A stretch of 35,380 nucleotides of DNA. It comes from Gemmatimonadota bacterium (GTDB taxonomy: Bacteria; Gemmatimonadota; Gemmatimonadetes; Longimicrobiales; Gaopeijiaceae). The stretch spans positions 5,846 to 41,225 of the forward strand of contig JADFRS010000013.1 in NCBI GenBank assembly GCA_022561145.1. Reading direction: 5' to 3'. Shown here piece after piece: positions 1 to 7,735 of the stretch. Both the position numbers and the translations under genes were made by a program. Positions within the stretch are counted from its first letter, which is position 1, and each line of letters opens with the position of its first letter. The notes below the pieces were generated by a model. It was not told where the DNA came from. It did not search any database and saw only the letters and a program-made list of their open reading frames with translations.

Positions 1-1262
1 GAGTAACCCATGGACGAAAAATCAATAGGCGCGAGGTATTTCCCCGGCCGGGAGAGTCTCAGCATCTCCATCGCGAGAAACGTCCCGTTGCCGCTGTCGG
101 TGGTGTACACGGTCTTCGGGCCGAGGATTTCCTGAAGCGATCCCAGGAGGTGGGCCGGCGTCACGAGGTCTCCTCCAATGTCAGAGAGCCAACCCGCTCG
201 GACGGCCGCATGGCCCTCCCGGATACGGTCCCGCAATCCATCGTCCCCGGACCACTCCACCCCCTCAAGCCGGGCAATCACGGCCTGGATGAAGTCGGAT
301 GCGTCGGCCACCACCGCTACCTCCGCATCGTAGTTCGCACCCAGCACGGTCGGGTCGATGTCCACGTGAATGAGGGGCCCCGGAATCTCGAACCCGTAGC
401 TGCCGGTGCCCACCTCACTGAATCGGCAACCTACGGCAAGAGTCAGGTCGCACTCGGCCGCAATCTCACGGACGAACCGTGGAGCCGAGCGTCCGAAGCC
501 GGGCCATAGGAAGAGCGGGTGGTCCTCGGGAAAGACGCCCTTTCCCTGGAATGTGGTGGAGACCGGCGCCTCCAGGCGCTCCGCCAGGGCTATGATGTGG
601 TCTCCGGCTCGGGCCGCTCCCGCCCCCACGTAGATGAGCGGGCGCCGCGCTCCTCGGAGCAACTCGACGGCGCGCTCGACAGACTCGGCTTTCAAGGCCG
701 GCGCGTGTTGGGGTGGCGGAGCTCCCCCTTCGGACCGCCACCCGGATCCGACTTTCTGCCTGAGCATGTAGAGGTTGGCCGGCACCTCCACGAAGACCGG
801 ACCCGGAGCCCCCGAGCGTGCGAGCCGACAGGCCTCCCGGATGGTGCTGTAGAGTTCGTCGCCCGTTTCGGGGCGGAACTGGCCCTTGGTGACCGGTGCG
901 ACCATCGCCGTCTGATCGACGTCGTGCAGCTGGAAGGCATGGCCGGTATCCTGCCTGATGCCGCAGCCCAGAACCAGCATGGGCACATTGTCCATGAAGG
1001 CCTCGGCAATCCCCGACATCGCGTGGGTGAGTCCCGCACCGGGAACGAGGTTCACGCAGGCGAGCTGGCCTGACGACCTCCAGACCCCATCCGCCATGAA
1101 GGACGCGCCCTGCTCGTCGGTAACCAGGATGGCCCTAACGGTCTCGGACTCGGCGAGCGCATCGTAGAGTTCGATGTTGTGCGTGCCCGGAATTCCGAAC
1201 GTAAGGGTGATCCCCTCATCCTCGAGCGCCTTTGTGACCATGGCTCCGCCGACGATTTTCAT
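1..1262 (-). CDS. Thiamine-diphosphate enzyme, acetolactate-synthase-like (3' end outside window)
   Basis: Reading leftwards from ATG at 1262 the frame stays open to the window edge (about 420 residues), so the C-terminal part is missing. The start MKIVGGAMVTKALEDEGI followed by FGIPGTHNIELYDAL is the PYR domain of the acetolactate synthase/benzoylformate decarboxylase superfamily. The cofactor-activating glutamate is in VTDEQGASFMADG, near residue 49. A central Rossmann-like domain (RPLIYVGAGAARAGDH, later LIHVDIDPTVLGANYDA) follows, then the beginning of the PP domain (VYTTDSGNGT). The GDG...N cofactor motif would lie beyond the edge. The ATG overlaps the stop of the upstream GMC gene in ATGA, so the two are translationally coupled. 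The substrate cannot be told; the link to a flavoprotein dehydrogenase suggests a catabolic decarboxylase or ligase rather than branched-chain amino-acid synthesis. Confidence 0.88.
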   Translation of the reverse strand, partial: MKIVGGAMVTKALEDEGITLTFGIPGTHNIELYDALAESETVRAILVTDEQGASFMADGVWRSSGQLACVNLVPGAGLTHAMSGIAEAFMDNVPMLVLGCGIRQDTGHAFQLHDVDQTAMVAPVTKGQFRPETGDELYSTIREACRLARSGAPGPVFVEVPANLYMLRQKVGSGWRSEGGAPPPQHAPALKAESVERAVELLRGARRPLIYVGAGAARAGDHIIALAERLEAPVSTTFQGKGVFPEDHPLFLWPGFGRSAPRFVREIAAECDLTLAVGCRFSEVGTGSYGFEIPGPLIHVDIDPTVLGANYDAEVAVVADASDFIQAVIARLEGVEWSGDDGLRDRIREGHAAVRAGWLSDIGGDLVTPAHLLGSLQEILGPKTVYTTDSGNGTFLAMEMLRLSRPGKYLAPIDFSSMGY

Positions 1263-2782
1263 CGCTCTTCTCCAAGGGATGCGGAGTTCGCCCCATGGTC
1301 GTTCATGATGCCTTCCGCCACCCGGTCGGCCAGCCCCATGATGGTCAGGTACGGGTTGATCTCCACCGAATCGGGGAAAAGACTCGCGTCGGCTACCCGG
1401 AGCCAAGGATGCCCGTGTACTCGCCCCCATGCGTCGGTCACCGACTGGCTCGCGTCGCCGCCCATGCCGCACCCGCCCATGGGGTGAGCGGCCGAGACGG
1501 ATACTCGTGCAGGCCGAAAAAATCGGGAGTGGATCCGCTCGTCCAGGCGGGAAATCTCGTCGCGCTCGATGAGCGGAGGATCCGCGGGTGGAGCATGGAC
1601 TCGTACCGCTCCCGCGCCGAAGAAGATGCGCGTGGCAGCGCGGGTGGCATCCACCATGCTCTCGACGACGGACGGCGTGAAGGTGTAGTGGACGGCAGGG
1701 CGGCCGCGGCGGTCCACTGTGATGCGATTGCGAGCCGTCACCTTATCGGTGGCGAGCACAAGGATCATCTGCAGCCGTGGGAAAGCCCGCATCAGCGTGC
1801 TGTGGGACGGGCCGAACCCGGTGAGGTTCTTCGCCGTGACGAACGGGAAGTACATGCAGGTCTCGAGCACCCAGCCCTCTTGTTCGGCCCGGTCCAAGTA
1901 GTAACTCTTGGGGTGGCCGACGTCGTTGGTGATCTCACGCTCATGCTCGGCGACCAGAATGAAGGCCGGATGGCACGTGAAGCCCTCTCCGAGCCGGGGC
2001 AGGCCCGCACCGAATCCCGACCGAAGTAACAAGGTGGACGACCCGACAGAGCCCGCTGCCAGCACCACCGTGGCCGCTTCTACGCGGTAGTCGCCGGGTT
2101 TCCACTCCGACGGCTCGCCCTTCTCGTCCGGTTGCGCCTCGCCAACGCGAACGACGACCGCCCGGTCCTCGATGCGCAGCGCCTCGGCACGCGTGACGAT
2201 CTCGACGCCTCCCTGCTCCGCCCGTGGCAACTGCACTCGGTTGGTGCCCTGCTTCGCCTGGTTCGGACAGCCGAGATTACAGAGGCTGGAGCCGAGGCAG
2301 CCCTTCACGTTGACCGGGAACTGGCGGGCCTCGTAGCCGGCCGCGCGGCAGCCTTCCACGAACAGCCTGTTGTTCTCGTTGATCTCTTCGTCCGGAAGCA
2401 GGTGCGCGTTGTTCTCTGCTGCGTATTTCTCGGATCGGGTCACGAGGTCCTTGTAGTCTAGTCCGGGGATCTCCCAGTGGCGGATGACGCGCTCCGGTGC
2501 CGTGAGTGACGTGCCCGTATACACCACGGTAGATCCCCCGTACGCGACGCCCATGGCCAACGTCATCGTGCCGTCTGCCGTGAGGAAGCCACCGCCGTCC
2601 TCATAGAGCGCCGACGCCATCTCCAACTCCTGCCCGGTGAACTCGTCGTCCCGGAAGCGCGGACCCTTCTCGACGAGCAACACCGATGCGCCCGCCTGAA
2701 CGAGTGGGATCAGCGCCTGCGCCACCGTCCCGCCCCCGGCGCCCGAACCCACGATCAACACATCGTATTGCGCGTGTTTCAC
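1259..2782 (-). CDS. GMC-family FAD-dependent oxidoreductase
   Basis: A 507-residue flavoprotein. I place the start at GTG 2782, which overlaps the upstream stop in GTGA and directly precedes the FAD-binding beta-alpha-beta motif YDVLIVGSGAGGGTVAQAL. An ATG-class start at 2902 would add 40 residues of unrelated sequence. A cysteine-rich stretch (CLGSSLCNLGCPNQAKQGT, about residue 165) is typical of the gluconate/long-chain alcohol dehydrogenase branch of GMC proteins. The C-terminal signature SAAHPMGGCGMGG carries the catalytic histidine, followed by VADASLFPDSVEINPYLTIM. GMC enzymes oxidise alcohols or sugars and pass electrons to oxygen, quinones or cytochromes. The small gene just upstream looks like its subunit-3 partner. 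No Tat signal is visible on the flavoprotein itself. The substrate is unknown. Confidence 0.9.
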   Translation of the reverse strand: MKHAQYDVLIVGSGAGGGTVAQALIPLVQAGASVLLVEKGPRFRDDEFTGQELEMASALYEDGGGFLTADGTMTLAMGVAYGGSTVVYTGTSLTAPERVIRHWEIPGLDYKDLVTRSEKYAAENNAHLLPDEEINENNRLFVEGCRAAGYEARQFPVNVKGCLGSSLCNLGCPNQAKQGTNRVQLPRAEQGGVEIVTRAEALRIEDRAVVVRVGEAQPDEKGEPSEWKPGDYRVEAATVVLAAGSVGSSTLLLRSGFGAGLPRLGEGFTCHPAFILVAEHEREITNDVGHPKSYYLDRAEQEGWVLETCMYFPFVTAKNLTGFGPSHSTLMRAFPRLQMILVLATDKVTARNRITVDRRGRPAVHYTFTPSVVESMVDATRAATRIFFGAGAVRVHAPPADPPLIERDEISRLDERIHSRFFRPARVSVSAAHPMGGCGMGGDASQSVTDAWGRVHGHPWLRVADASLFPDSVEINPYLTIMGLADRVAEGIMNDHGANSASLGEER

Positions 2783-3201
2783 GAATCGGCGCTTTCCTGC
2801 CTCACGGCCCGCCACCCGATCGACTTCGCGCTGTAGCCCATTCGAGCCTTTACGTCGTCTTGTCCGTAGTAGCCCATGAAGACGAGCGTGCGCAGGCCCC
2901 ACACGCCACGCCGGATGGCGAGAACGGGTGCATTCTCGAGGGAGGTGAGAAAGCGCAATTTGCGCGCATCGTCCAATGCCGTGAAGGGTCGAAGAAACCG
3001 TAATACCGCCAGCACGTTCACCACGCGAATGAACAACACGAGCTGCCTGGTTACGGCGTCCGGCCGACCCGAGAGCCCCTCGGTGATGATGGCCTCAGTG
3101 CGGCGCCAAACCTCTTCGTCCACCGTGCTCAACTCCGGCACAAAAGTCGCGGCCATAGCGCGGAAGAGGCGTCGCGTCGGCGCTAAAGCAAAGGTGGTCA
3201 C
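2779..3201 (-). CDS. Gluconate 2-dehydrogenase subunit 3-like small subunit
   Basis: A 140-residue protein starting with GTG at 3201. It is mostly helical: FRAMAATFVPELSTVDEEVWRRTEAI, then QLVLFIRVVNVLAVLRFLRPFTALDD, and a C-terminal LVFMGYYGQDDVKARMGYS. The helical build, the FMGYYGQ...R.GYS ending and its place immediately before a GMC flavoprotein match the small gamma/subunit-3 proteins that accompany membrane-linked gluconate and related dehydrogenases. It has no obvious signal peptide, unlike many subunit-3 proteins. Its stop overlaps the GMC start by four bases, implying coupled translation and a 1:1 complex. The family call is by pattern and context. The divergent isomerase gene begins only about 21 bases away, so the promoters must be very close or overlap coding sequence. 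Confidence 0.62.
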   Translation of the reverse strand: MTTFALAPTRRLFRAMAATFVPELSTVDEEVWRRTEAIITEGLSGRPDAVTRQLVLFIRVVNVLAVLRFLRPFTALDDARKLRFLTSLENAPVLAIRRGVWGLRTLVFMGYYGQDDVKARMGYSAKSIGWRAVRQESADS

Positions 3202-3222
3202 GGCGTTAGGCTGGCCCAGCTC

Positions 3223-4305
3223 TTGACGGCGATCGGGGAGCCTAACGTGCCCCGTCGGAGACCGTCCTGCAAGCCGTGCGTCCTTCGAGAGCGGCCCTTA
3301 CCTTCGGGCCAACCGGATCAAGCCGGACTCCTCATCGAGCAGGCCGTGGCCGAACGGCTCCTCGCGGAACGTGACGTACGGGACGAGCACCTCCAGGCGC
3401 GGTACCTCGACGACCCACGCTACGAGCTCACCGTACGACACGTCTTGTTCTTCTCGGAGCGCTGGCGCTCAACGGAGCACCGCGCCCAGGCCGCCCGTAA
3501 GGCCGATGAGGCGCTTCAGCGTCTCCAGGCGGGCGAGTCCTTCCCCTCCGTCGCCGCCGAGCTCTCGGAGGAGTCCGGAGCGGAGGGGCGGGAAGGCCTG
3601 TTGCCCCCTGGACGGGAAGGAGCCTGGGTTCCCGAGTTCTGGCGTGCAGCCGTTGCGCTGGAGGAAGGCGAGATCAGCCCAGTTGTGGAGACCGAGTACG
3701 GGTTCCACGTGCTGCGGTTGGAGACCAAGGAGTTGGTCCCGTTCGACCGCGTGTCCATGGCGTACGCGGCTGCCTCGAGGTGGGAAGACATTTCCGCCGC
3801 GACCGATCGGTGGCTCGAGGCCCTCTCCGGCGGAGTCGAGGTCGACGAGGCGGCAGTCCGAGGATGGCTCGATGACACCGTCGGCGATTCGGTTGCCTTG
3901 GGCCGCTGGGAGGGCGGGGAGCTCAGCGTCGTGGACCTGGAACACCACCTGCTCACACTGGACAGGAGGGCCTGGCAGGCGGCTCGCGACGACCTCGATC
4001 GGGCCACACAGGAGGTCGTGGCCGCCGGGGCTCGCCACCTGGCTTTGCGGGAAGCCCGAAGCATGGGAGCTCGCGCGCGCAAATACGGAAACTCCTGGAG
4101 CGGCAGGACCTTCAGGGAGGAAGCGACGGCGTGGGCCGCCGCGTTCGGGGTCCAGCCCGGCATGACCTCCAGCTTGGTCAAGGATGCCGCCATGGCTGGT
4201 TTTTCGTCGACCGACCAGAGCGCGCGGCTGGCTCGAAACGAGCTGGCATCCATCGCCCCCTTGCTACGAACCGCGTTCACTTTCCATGTGGAGAGCAACC
4301 GGTGA
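3223..4305 (+). CDS. Parvulin-type (PpiC/SurA-like) peptidyl-prolyl isomerase
   Basis: About 360 residues. The parvulin domain lies at about residues 70-165: YELTVRHVLFFSER at its start, AGESFPSVAAELSEESGAEGR in the middle and VVETEYGFHVLRLE at the end, where the histidine in GFHVL is the family hallmark. SurA-like helical segments flank it (LLIEQAVAERLLAERDV before, a long helical C-terminal half after). Such proteins normally work on outer-membrane or secreted proteins in the periplasm. Here, however, no signal peptide or lipobox is visible with the available starts (TTG 3223, GTG 3249; an in-frame stop at 3184-3186 closes the frame upstream). Either the true N-terminus is broken by an unseen frameshift or the protein is cytoplasmic. 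The start is uncertain. Confidence 0.75.
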   Translation: MTAIGEPNVPRRRPSCKPCVLRERPLPSGQPDQAGLLIEQAVAERLLAERDVRDEHLQARYLDDPRYELTVRHVLFFSERWRSTEHRAQAARKADEALQRLQAGESFPSVAAELSEESGAEGREGLLPPGREGAWVPEFWRAAVALEEGEISPVVETEYGFHVLRLETKELVPFDRVSMAYAAASRWEDISAATDRWLEALSGGVEVDEAAVRGWLDDTVGDSVALGRWEGGELSVVDLEHHLLTLDRRAWQAARDDLDRATQEVVAAGARHLALREARSMGARARKYGNSWSGRTFREEATAWAAAFGVQPGMTSSLVKDAAMAGFSSTDQSARLARNELASIAPLLRTAFTFHVESNR

Positions 4306-4365
4306 TTCGTCCCCGGCATCCAATAAGAAGGAAACACTGAGCCCGCTCTACCCGTACCAACGAGT

Positions 4366-5037
4366 ATGAATCAACAGACAAAAAGGCGTCTCGCGTTCGT
4401 GGCGGGGTTCGTCTTCTACTTCGCGGCGCTCTGGACCGTGTGGGACACGGCCTTCATCTATCCGCTCAAGATCTTCGTGGTCCTTCTGCACGAGATCAGC
4501 CATGCGGCTGTGGCTGTTGCGACCGGCGGCACGATCGAGCAGATCGTGTTGGATCCCAACCAGGGCGGCGCCTGCTACTGTCCGGGCGGCAACGCCTTCC
4601 TCACGCTCTCGGCCGGATACCTTGGAAGTCTGGCGTGGGGTGGACTCATGGTGACTGCGAGCCAGAGTTCTCGCATCTCTACTCGGTGGGTGATCGGTGC
4701 AATCGGCGTGTTTGTAATCGGCCTCACGATCGCCTATGTGCGTGGGCCCTTCGGCATCGGGTTCGGGATGGCCTTCGGTTCGGCCCTGTTGCTCAGCGCC
4801 AGGAAACTCGCCCAGGTCTGGAACCAGCGTCTGCTCTTGGTCCTCGGACTCACGAGTTGCTTGTACGCGATCTTGGACATCAAGAGTGACGTTCTGGACC
4901 GCCCGGAGCTTCGGTCCGATGCTGCGATGCTCGGCGAGTTGACCGGCATCCACGGTGTGGTCTGGGGATTCGTCTGGATTACGATCGCCGTGCTGGTCAG
5001 CGCCTGGCTCTTCCACCGGGCGTACAAGAAGGCCTGA
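4366..5037 (+). CDS. M50-like integral membrane zinc metalloprotease homologue
   Basis: A 223-residue polytopic membrane protein. The first transmembrane segment (FVAGFVFYFAALWTVW) is followed by VVLLHEISHAAVAVATGG at residues 38-55, whose HEISH (42-46) is the HExxH zinc motif set in a membrane helix as in M50B-like peptidases. Several hydrophobic helices follow (LSAGYLGSLAWGGLMV, WVIGAIGVFVIGLTIAYV, VWGFVWITIAVLVSAWLF). The second metal-binding region may lie in ILDIKSDVLDRPE near residue 165, a loop in which aspartates serve as ligands in M50B proteins. The role is unknown; site-2-protease relatives cleave membrane-bound regulators. The gene follows the isomerase gene by 60 bases on the same strand, and a strong terminator lies about 290 bases after the stop. 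Confidence 0.75.
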   Translation: MNQQTKRRLAFVAGFVFYFAALWTVWDTAFIYPLKIFVVLLHEISHAAVAVATGGTIEQIVLDPNQGGACYCPGGNAFLTLSAGYLGSLAWGGLMVTASQSSRISTRWVIGAIGVFVIGLTIAYVRGPFGIGFGMAFGSALLLSARKLAQVWNQRLLLVLGLTSCLYAILDIKSDVLDRPELRSDAAMLGELTGIHGVVWGFVWITIAVLVSAWLFHRAYKKA

Positions 5038-5199
5038 GATATTCTCCTTGATCGGCGGATCACCGGGTCATAGCTTGCGGTGGCCGCCTGGCGGCCTGGG
5101 CCCCAATCGGCACGCTCTGCAGCTACCGTTCGGGGACTGCGGGTCTGTGAGCCCGCCGGCGCTCCGCCCAAAGTTGAACTGAGCCAAGGAGGTGATCAA

Positions 5200-5262
5200 T
5201 TGTCTAGTCCAAGTATTCTGTGCAACCTGGCAAGGGCACGCGATCGCCGCTTCGGTTTCTAG
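5200..5262 (+). CDS. Possible 20-residue leader or small peptide
   Basis: TTG at 5200 opens a 20-codon frame, LSSPSILCNLARARDRRFGF by genetic code (first residue Met in the cell), ending in TAG. It is preceded by AAGGAGGTGATCA (5186-5198), a 13-base stretch complementary to the canonical 3' end of 16S rRNA, with GGAGG seven bases before the start. The peptide has no recognised homologue. A terminator follows 64 bases after its stop, so it could be a free-standing small gene, a leader peptide, or a ribosome-capturing element in the 3' UTR of the upstream gene. The support is the ribosome-binding site and the terminator only. Confidence 0.35.
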   Translation: MSSPSILCNLARARDRRFGF

Positions 5263-5326
5263 GCCGATCCGGCTTCGACTGTCCAAGTCGGCAGCGGTCA
5301 TCGCGCCGGGTTGCGGCAGAACTGAG

Positions 5327-5367
5327 AGAGGCGCCGTCGGGAGGGTCCGACGGCGCCTCTTTGTTTT
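5327..5367 (+). terminator. Strong rho-independent terminator
   Basis: A perfect 14-bp stem (5327-5340 with 5347-5360) closes a six-base loop and is followed by TTTGTTTT. The T-run is only on the plus-strand exit side, so it serves rightward transcription, from the M50-like gene or the small ORF at 5200. It also keeps that transcription from running into the convergent thioredoxin-like gene. Confidence 0.9.
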
Positions 5368-5397
5368 CCCTGGAGGCCTCCCGGCCACCAGCACCCG

Positions 5398-5976
5398 TCA
5401 TCCGAAGTAATCGGGAGCGTTCCCCGGCTTCCACTTGATGTTGCAACCGATACTGGGAAGCTGCTGGGCCGGTGCCTCGCGCCCGGCAAGCAGCGAGTCG
5501 GCCGCTGCGCGCAGGTCGTGTCCGGTCACCTCGACGACGTTCCCGGGACGACTGCTGTCGAACTGTCCCCGGTAGAAGAGCTGCCGGTCTCCGTCGAACA
5601 GGAAGAAGTCGGGCGTGCAGGCGGCTGTGTAGGCCTTGGCGACCGATTGATCCGCGTCGTAGAGATAGGGAAACGTGTACCCCACCTCTGCGACCTCACG
5701 GAACATCGCCTCGGGTGAGTCGGCGGGATAATGCTCGGCATCGTTCGAGCTTATCCCAACCACGCCAAGCCCCCTCGCCTGGTACTCACGGCCAAAATCT
5801 GCCAGCTGATCCCGTAGATGTTTCACGAACGGGCAGTGGTTACACATGAAGATCACAAGAAAACCGCGCTCCGTCGCTACGTCCTCCAGGGTCACCACAC
5901 GTCCGGATGTGTCCGGCAGGGCGAATGCCGGCGCACCCATCCCCAGCGGCGGCATCGTGGACGGGGTCTCGGCCAT
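5398..5976 (-). CDS. Thioredoxin-fold (redoxin/AhpC-TSA-like) protein
   Basis: A 192-residue protein starting with ATG at 5976. The N-terminal GMGAPAFALPDTSGRVVTLED is the usual opening of AhpC/TSA-redoxin domains. The active-site region is VIFMCNHCPFVKHLRDQL with a CNHC dithiol (Cys45, Cys48), and VVGISSNDAEHYPADS plus ACTPDFFLFDGDRQLFYRG carry the cis-proline region (TPDFFL) and the strand after it. The MCNHCPFVKH form marks a well-populated family of cytoplasmic thioredoxin-like proteins of unsettled substrate. No signal peptide is present. It probably reduces disulfides or peroxides. It sits next to a quinone-response-like locus, and the two could share a redox-stress theme, but that is inference. 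Confidence 0.88.
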   Translation of the reverse strand: MAETPSTMPPLGMGAPAFALPDTSGRVVTLEDVATERGFLVIFMCNHCPFVKHLRDQLADFGREYQARGLGVVGISSNDAEHYPADSPEAMFREVAEVGYTFPYLYDADQSVAKAYTAACTPDFFLFDGDRQLFYRGQFDSSRPGNVVEVTGHDLRAAADSLLAGREAPAQQLPSIGCNIKWKPGNAPDYFG

Positions 5977-6086
5977 AGGTCACTCTCTCGTCGGGGTGGG
6001 CGGGTCGCGAAATCTTCCTTCACACCCCGGCTCTCGGTGGACGTTCCGCGCGCCACCGTACATGCAAAGCTCGACGGATCGAGGCC

Positions 6087-6566
6087 TTAGGAGCCAACCG
6101 CGCGCCCCACATCGCACAGCACTGACAACAAGGACTCCAGCTCGACCAGCGAGGCCTCGAGTTGGGGCAGTTGGTCCCTCACCTCCTCAGACCTGGCCAC
6201 CACACGTATCTCCTGAATCGCCTTCGACAGTTGGCGCACCGACTCCGGCAGCGCCTCATCGGTCGCAATCGCTTTCAACTGATCGTCGCTCAAACCCGAC
6301 GTGCCGCCCGTGAGCCGGCCTCGCAAGGATCTCGTATCCAGGTCTGCGATGGTTCCCACGGGAGTGCCGAGGTCGGTGAGCGCCCTGATCAGCTTCAACC
6401 GCTCGATGTCGTCGGCACTGTAGAGCCTGAACCCCCCCGGTGTGCGAGAAGGACGCACCGCCCGGTTGCGAGCCTCCCACGACCTCAACGTCTCGGACGG
6501 GATGCCGGTCATCCGAGAAACCTGCCCGATTCGGAAGCGACCCTGTGGGCCCGTGCTACTCGTCAT
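6087..6566 (-). CDS. MerR-family transcriptional regulator
   Basis: About 159 residues from ATG 6566 (ATG 6572 would add two). The winged-helix DNA-binding domain is clear: FRIGQVSRMTGIPSETLRSWE, then the wing RTPGGFRLYSADDIERLKLI and the second helix pair. The W-E-x-R and TPGGFRLYS wording is closest to the CarH/LitR branch, but the cobalamin-binding domain is absent. Instead there is a helical tail (about 85-159), rich in Leu/Glu, probably the dimer-forming coiled coil plus a short sensor. It has no cysteine pair of the metal-sensing type, and its only cysteine is near the C-terminus (LCDVGRAVGS). It is transcribed away from the dioxygenase/esterase pair, about 90 bases apart, so it is the likely regulator of that operon. 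Confidence 0.87.
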   Translation of the reverse strand: MTSSTGPQGRFRIGQVSRMTGIPSETLRSWEARNRAVRPSRTPGGFRLYSADDIERLKLIRALTDLGTPVGTIADLDTRSLRGRLTGGTSGLSDDQLKAIATDEALPESVRQLSKAIQEIRVVARSEEVRDQLPQLEASLVELESLLSVLCDVGRAVGS

Positions 6567-6572
6567 GAGCAT

Positions 6573-6657
6573 TGAACTGTGGTCCAAAACCGGTGTAGGC
6601 AAGGCCACCTGTGATTTCATGATGCCGAATCGAGTCATGCGCATGGAAAGGGTGCCC
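6573..6657. promoter_or_regulatory. Divergent control region of the MerR gene and dioxygenase operon
   Basis: The 85-90 bases between the two divergent starts must hold both promoters. On the plus strand TTGAAC (6572-6577) and TAGGCA (6596-6601) are spaced by 18 bases, slightly long, as is common for MerR-controlled promoters. The -10 match is poor, so this is only a candidate. A Shine-Dalgarno-like GGAAAGG lies just before the ATG at 6658. Confidence 0.35.
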
Positions 6658-7727
6658 ATGGAGAATTTCATGACGTCGGGGTTCCACCACATCACGATGG
6701 TGGCGCGCGATGCCCAGCGGACCGTGGATTTCTACCGCGACCGGTTGGGCATTCCCATTGTAAAACGGACCGTGAACTTCGACGACCCGGACACTTACCA
6801 TCTGTACTTCGGACATGAGTCGGGAGCGCCCGGCACGATCCTCACGTTTTTCGAGTGGCCCACGCGGCCCGTGGCCGGTTGGGCGTCGGTGGAATCCATC
6901 ACCTGGCTCTCTCGGTCGAGACGGTCGAGGCCCAACTCATGTGGAAACGCTGGCTGAACGATGGTGGCACCCCAACCACCGGTCCGTATGACCGCGGGTG
7001 GTTCAGCAGCCTCTACTTTCGCGATCCCGATGGGCAGATCCTCGAGATCGCCACGGCCGGCCCAGGCTATTCCCTCGACGAGCCACCCGATGCGCTCGGT
7101 GAGCGGGAGATCGACCCGGCGGTTGAGCGCACCCACGGGCACCGCGACGAGGCCGCAATCGCCGCGCTAACGCACCCGGAGCCGGTCGACGCCATGACGG
7201 ACGCGATGACGCTTACGGGTATCCACCACATCTCCGGGATCACGGCCGACCTCGAGCGGGCCAACGAATTCTACTCGGCGGCACTCGGGCTCCGGCTGGT
7301 GAAACGCACGGTGAACCTGGACGACGGCTCGATGAGGCATCATTTCTGGGCGCATTACGACGGGCAGAACGTGGCAGCGCGGAGCTCGCTTACGCTTTTC
7401 GAATGGCCCGACGACGGAGGGCAGGCGCAGGGGGGGTACGGGCAGACCCACCACATCGCGTTCCGTGCGTCCAGCGAAGACGAACAACTCGCGTGGCGAG
7501 ACCACCTCATGTCACTCGGCCTCGACGTCACCACAGTGCAGGATCGCAAGTACTTTCAGAGCATCTACTTCCAGGCGCCCGACGGACTCCTGCTGGAGAT
7601 CGCCACGGACGGTCCGGGCTTCACCCTGGATGAGGACCCGGCCGATCTCGGCACCGACCTACAGCTTCCGGCCTGGCTCGAAGATCGGCGCGATGAGATC
7701 GCCGCCCGGCTCACGCCATTACGCTGA
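6658..7727 (+). CDS. MhqO-like ring-cleaving dioxygenase, VOC superfamily, with a one-base frameshift
   Basis: Two tandem double-VOC halves make about 355 residues. The first half opens with GFHHITMVARDAQRTVDFYR and TVNFDDPDTYHLYFG; the second repeats it with GIHHISGITADLERANEFYS and VKRTVNLDDGSMRHHFWAHY. Candidate metal ligands are the histidine of GFHHIT or GIHHIS, the one in QTHHIAF and the glutamate of LLLEIAT. This matches the hydroquinone/catechol dioxygenases MhqO, PcpA and LinE. The frame breaks after EWPTRP: sense resumes one base earlier as GRLGVGGIHHLAL. One C missing from the CCC at 6868-6870 would restore the whole protein, so a homopolymer sequencing error or a fresh mutation is likely. 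The esterase gene follows by eight bases. Confidence 0.85.
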
Positions 7728-7735
7728 CGAGAACC

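Larger units (their letters stand above)
5038..5397 (+). other. Intergenic region between M50-like and thioredoxin-like genes
   Basis: This 360-base stretch has no long gene with family features on either strand. It holds a near-perfect Shine-Dalgarno followed by a 20-codon ORF (5200-5262) and a strong rightward intrinsic terminator (5327-5367). The remainder looked structureless to me, apart from TTGATC at about 5049, which could act as a weak -35 element. I compared it by eye with tRNA, 4.5S, RNase P and tmRNA signatures and saw no match. Confidence 0.6.

Noticed and set aside
5186-5198. Match to the complement of the 16S rRNA 3' end, as if an rRNA gene ended here
   Set aside because: Only 13 bases match and no 16S sequence surrounds them; a Shine-Dalgarno is the simpler reading.
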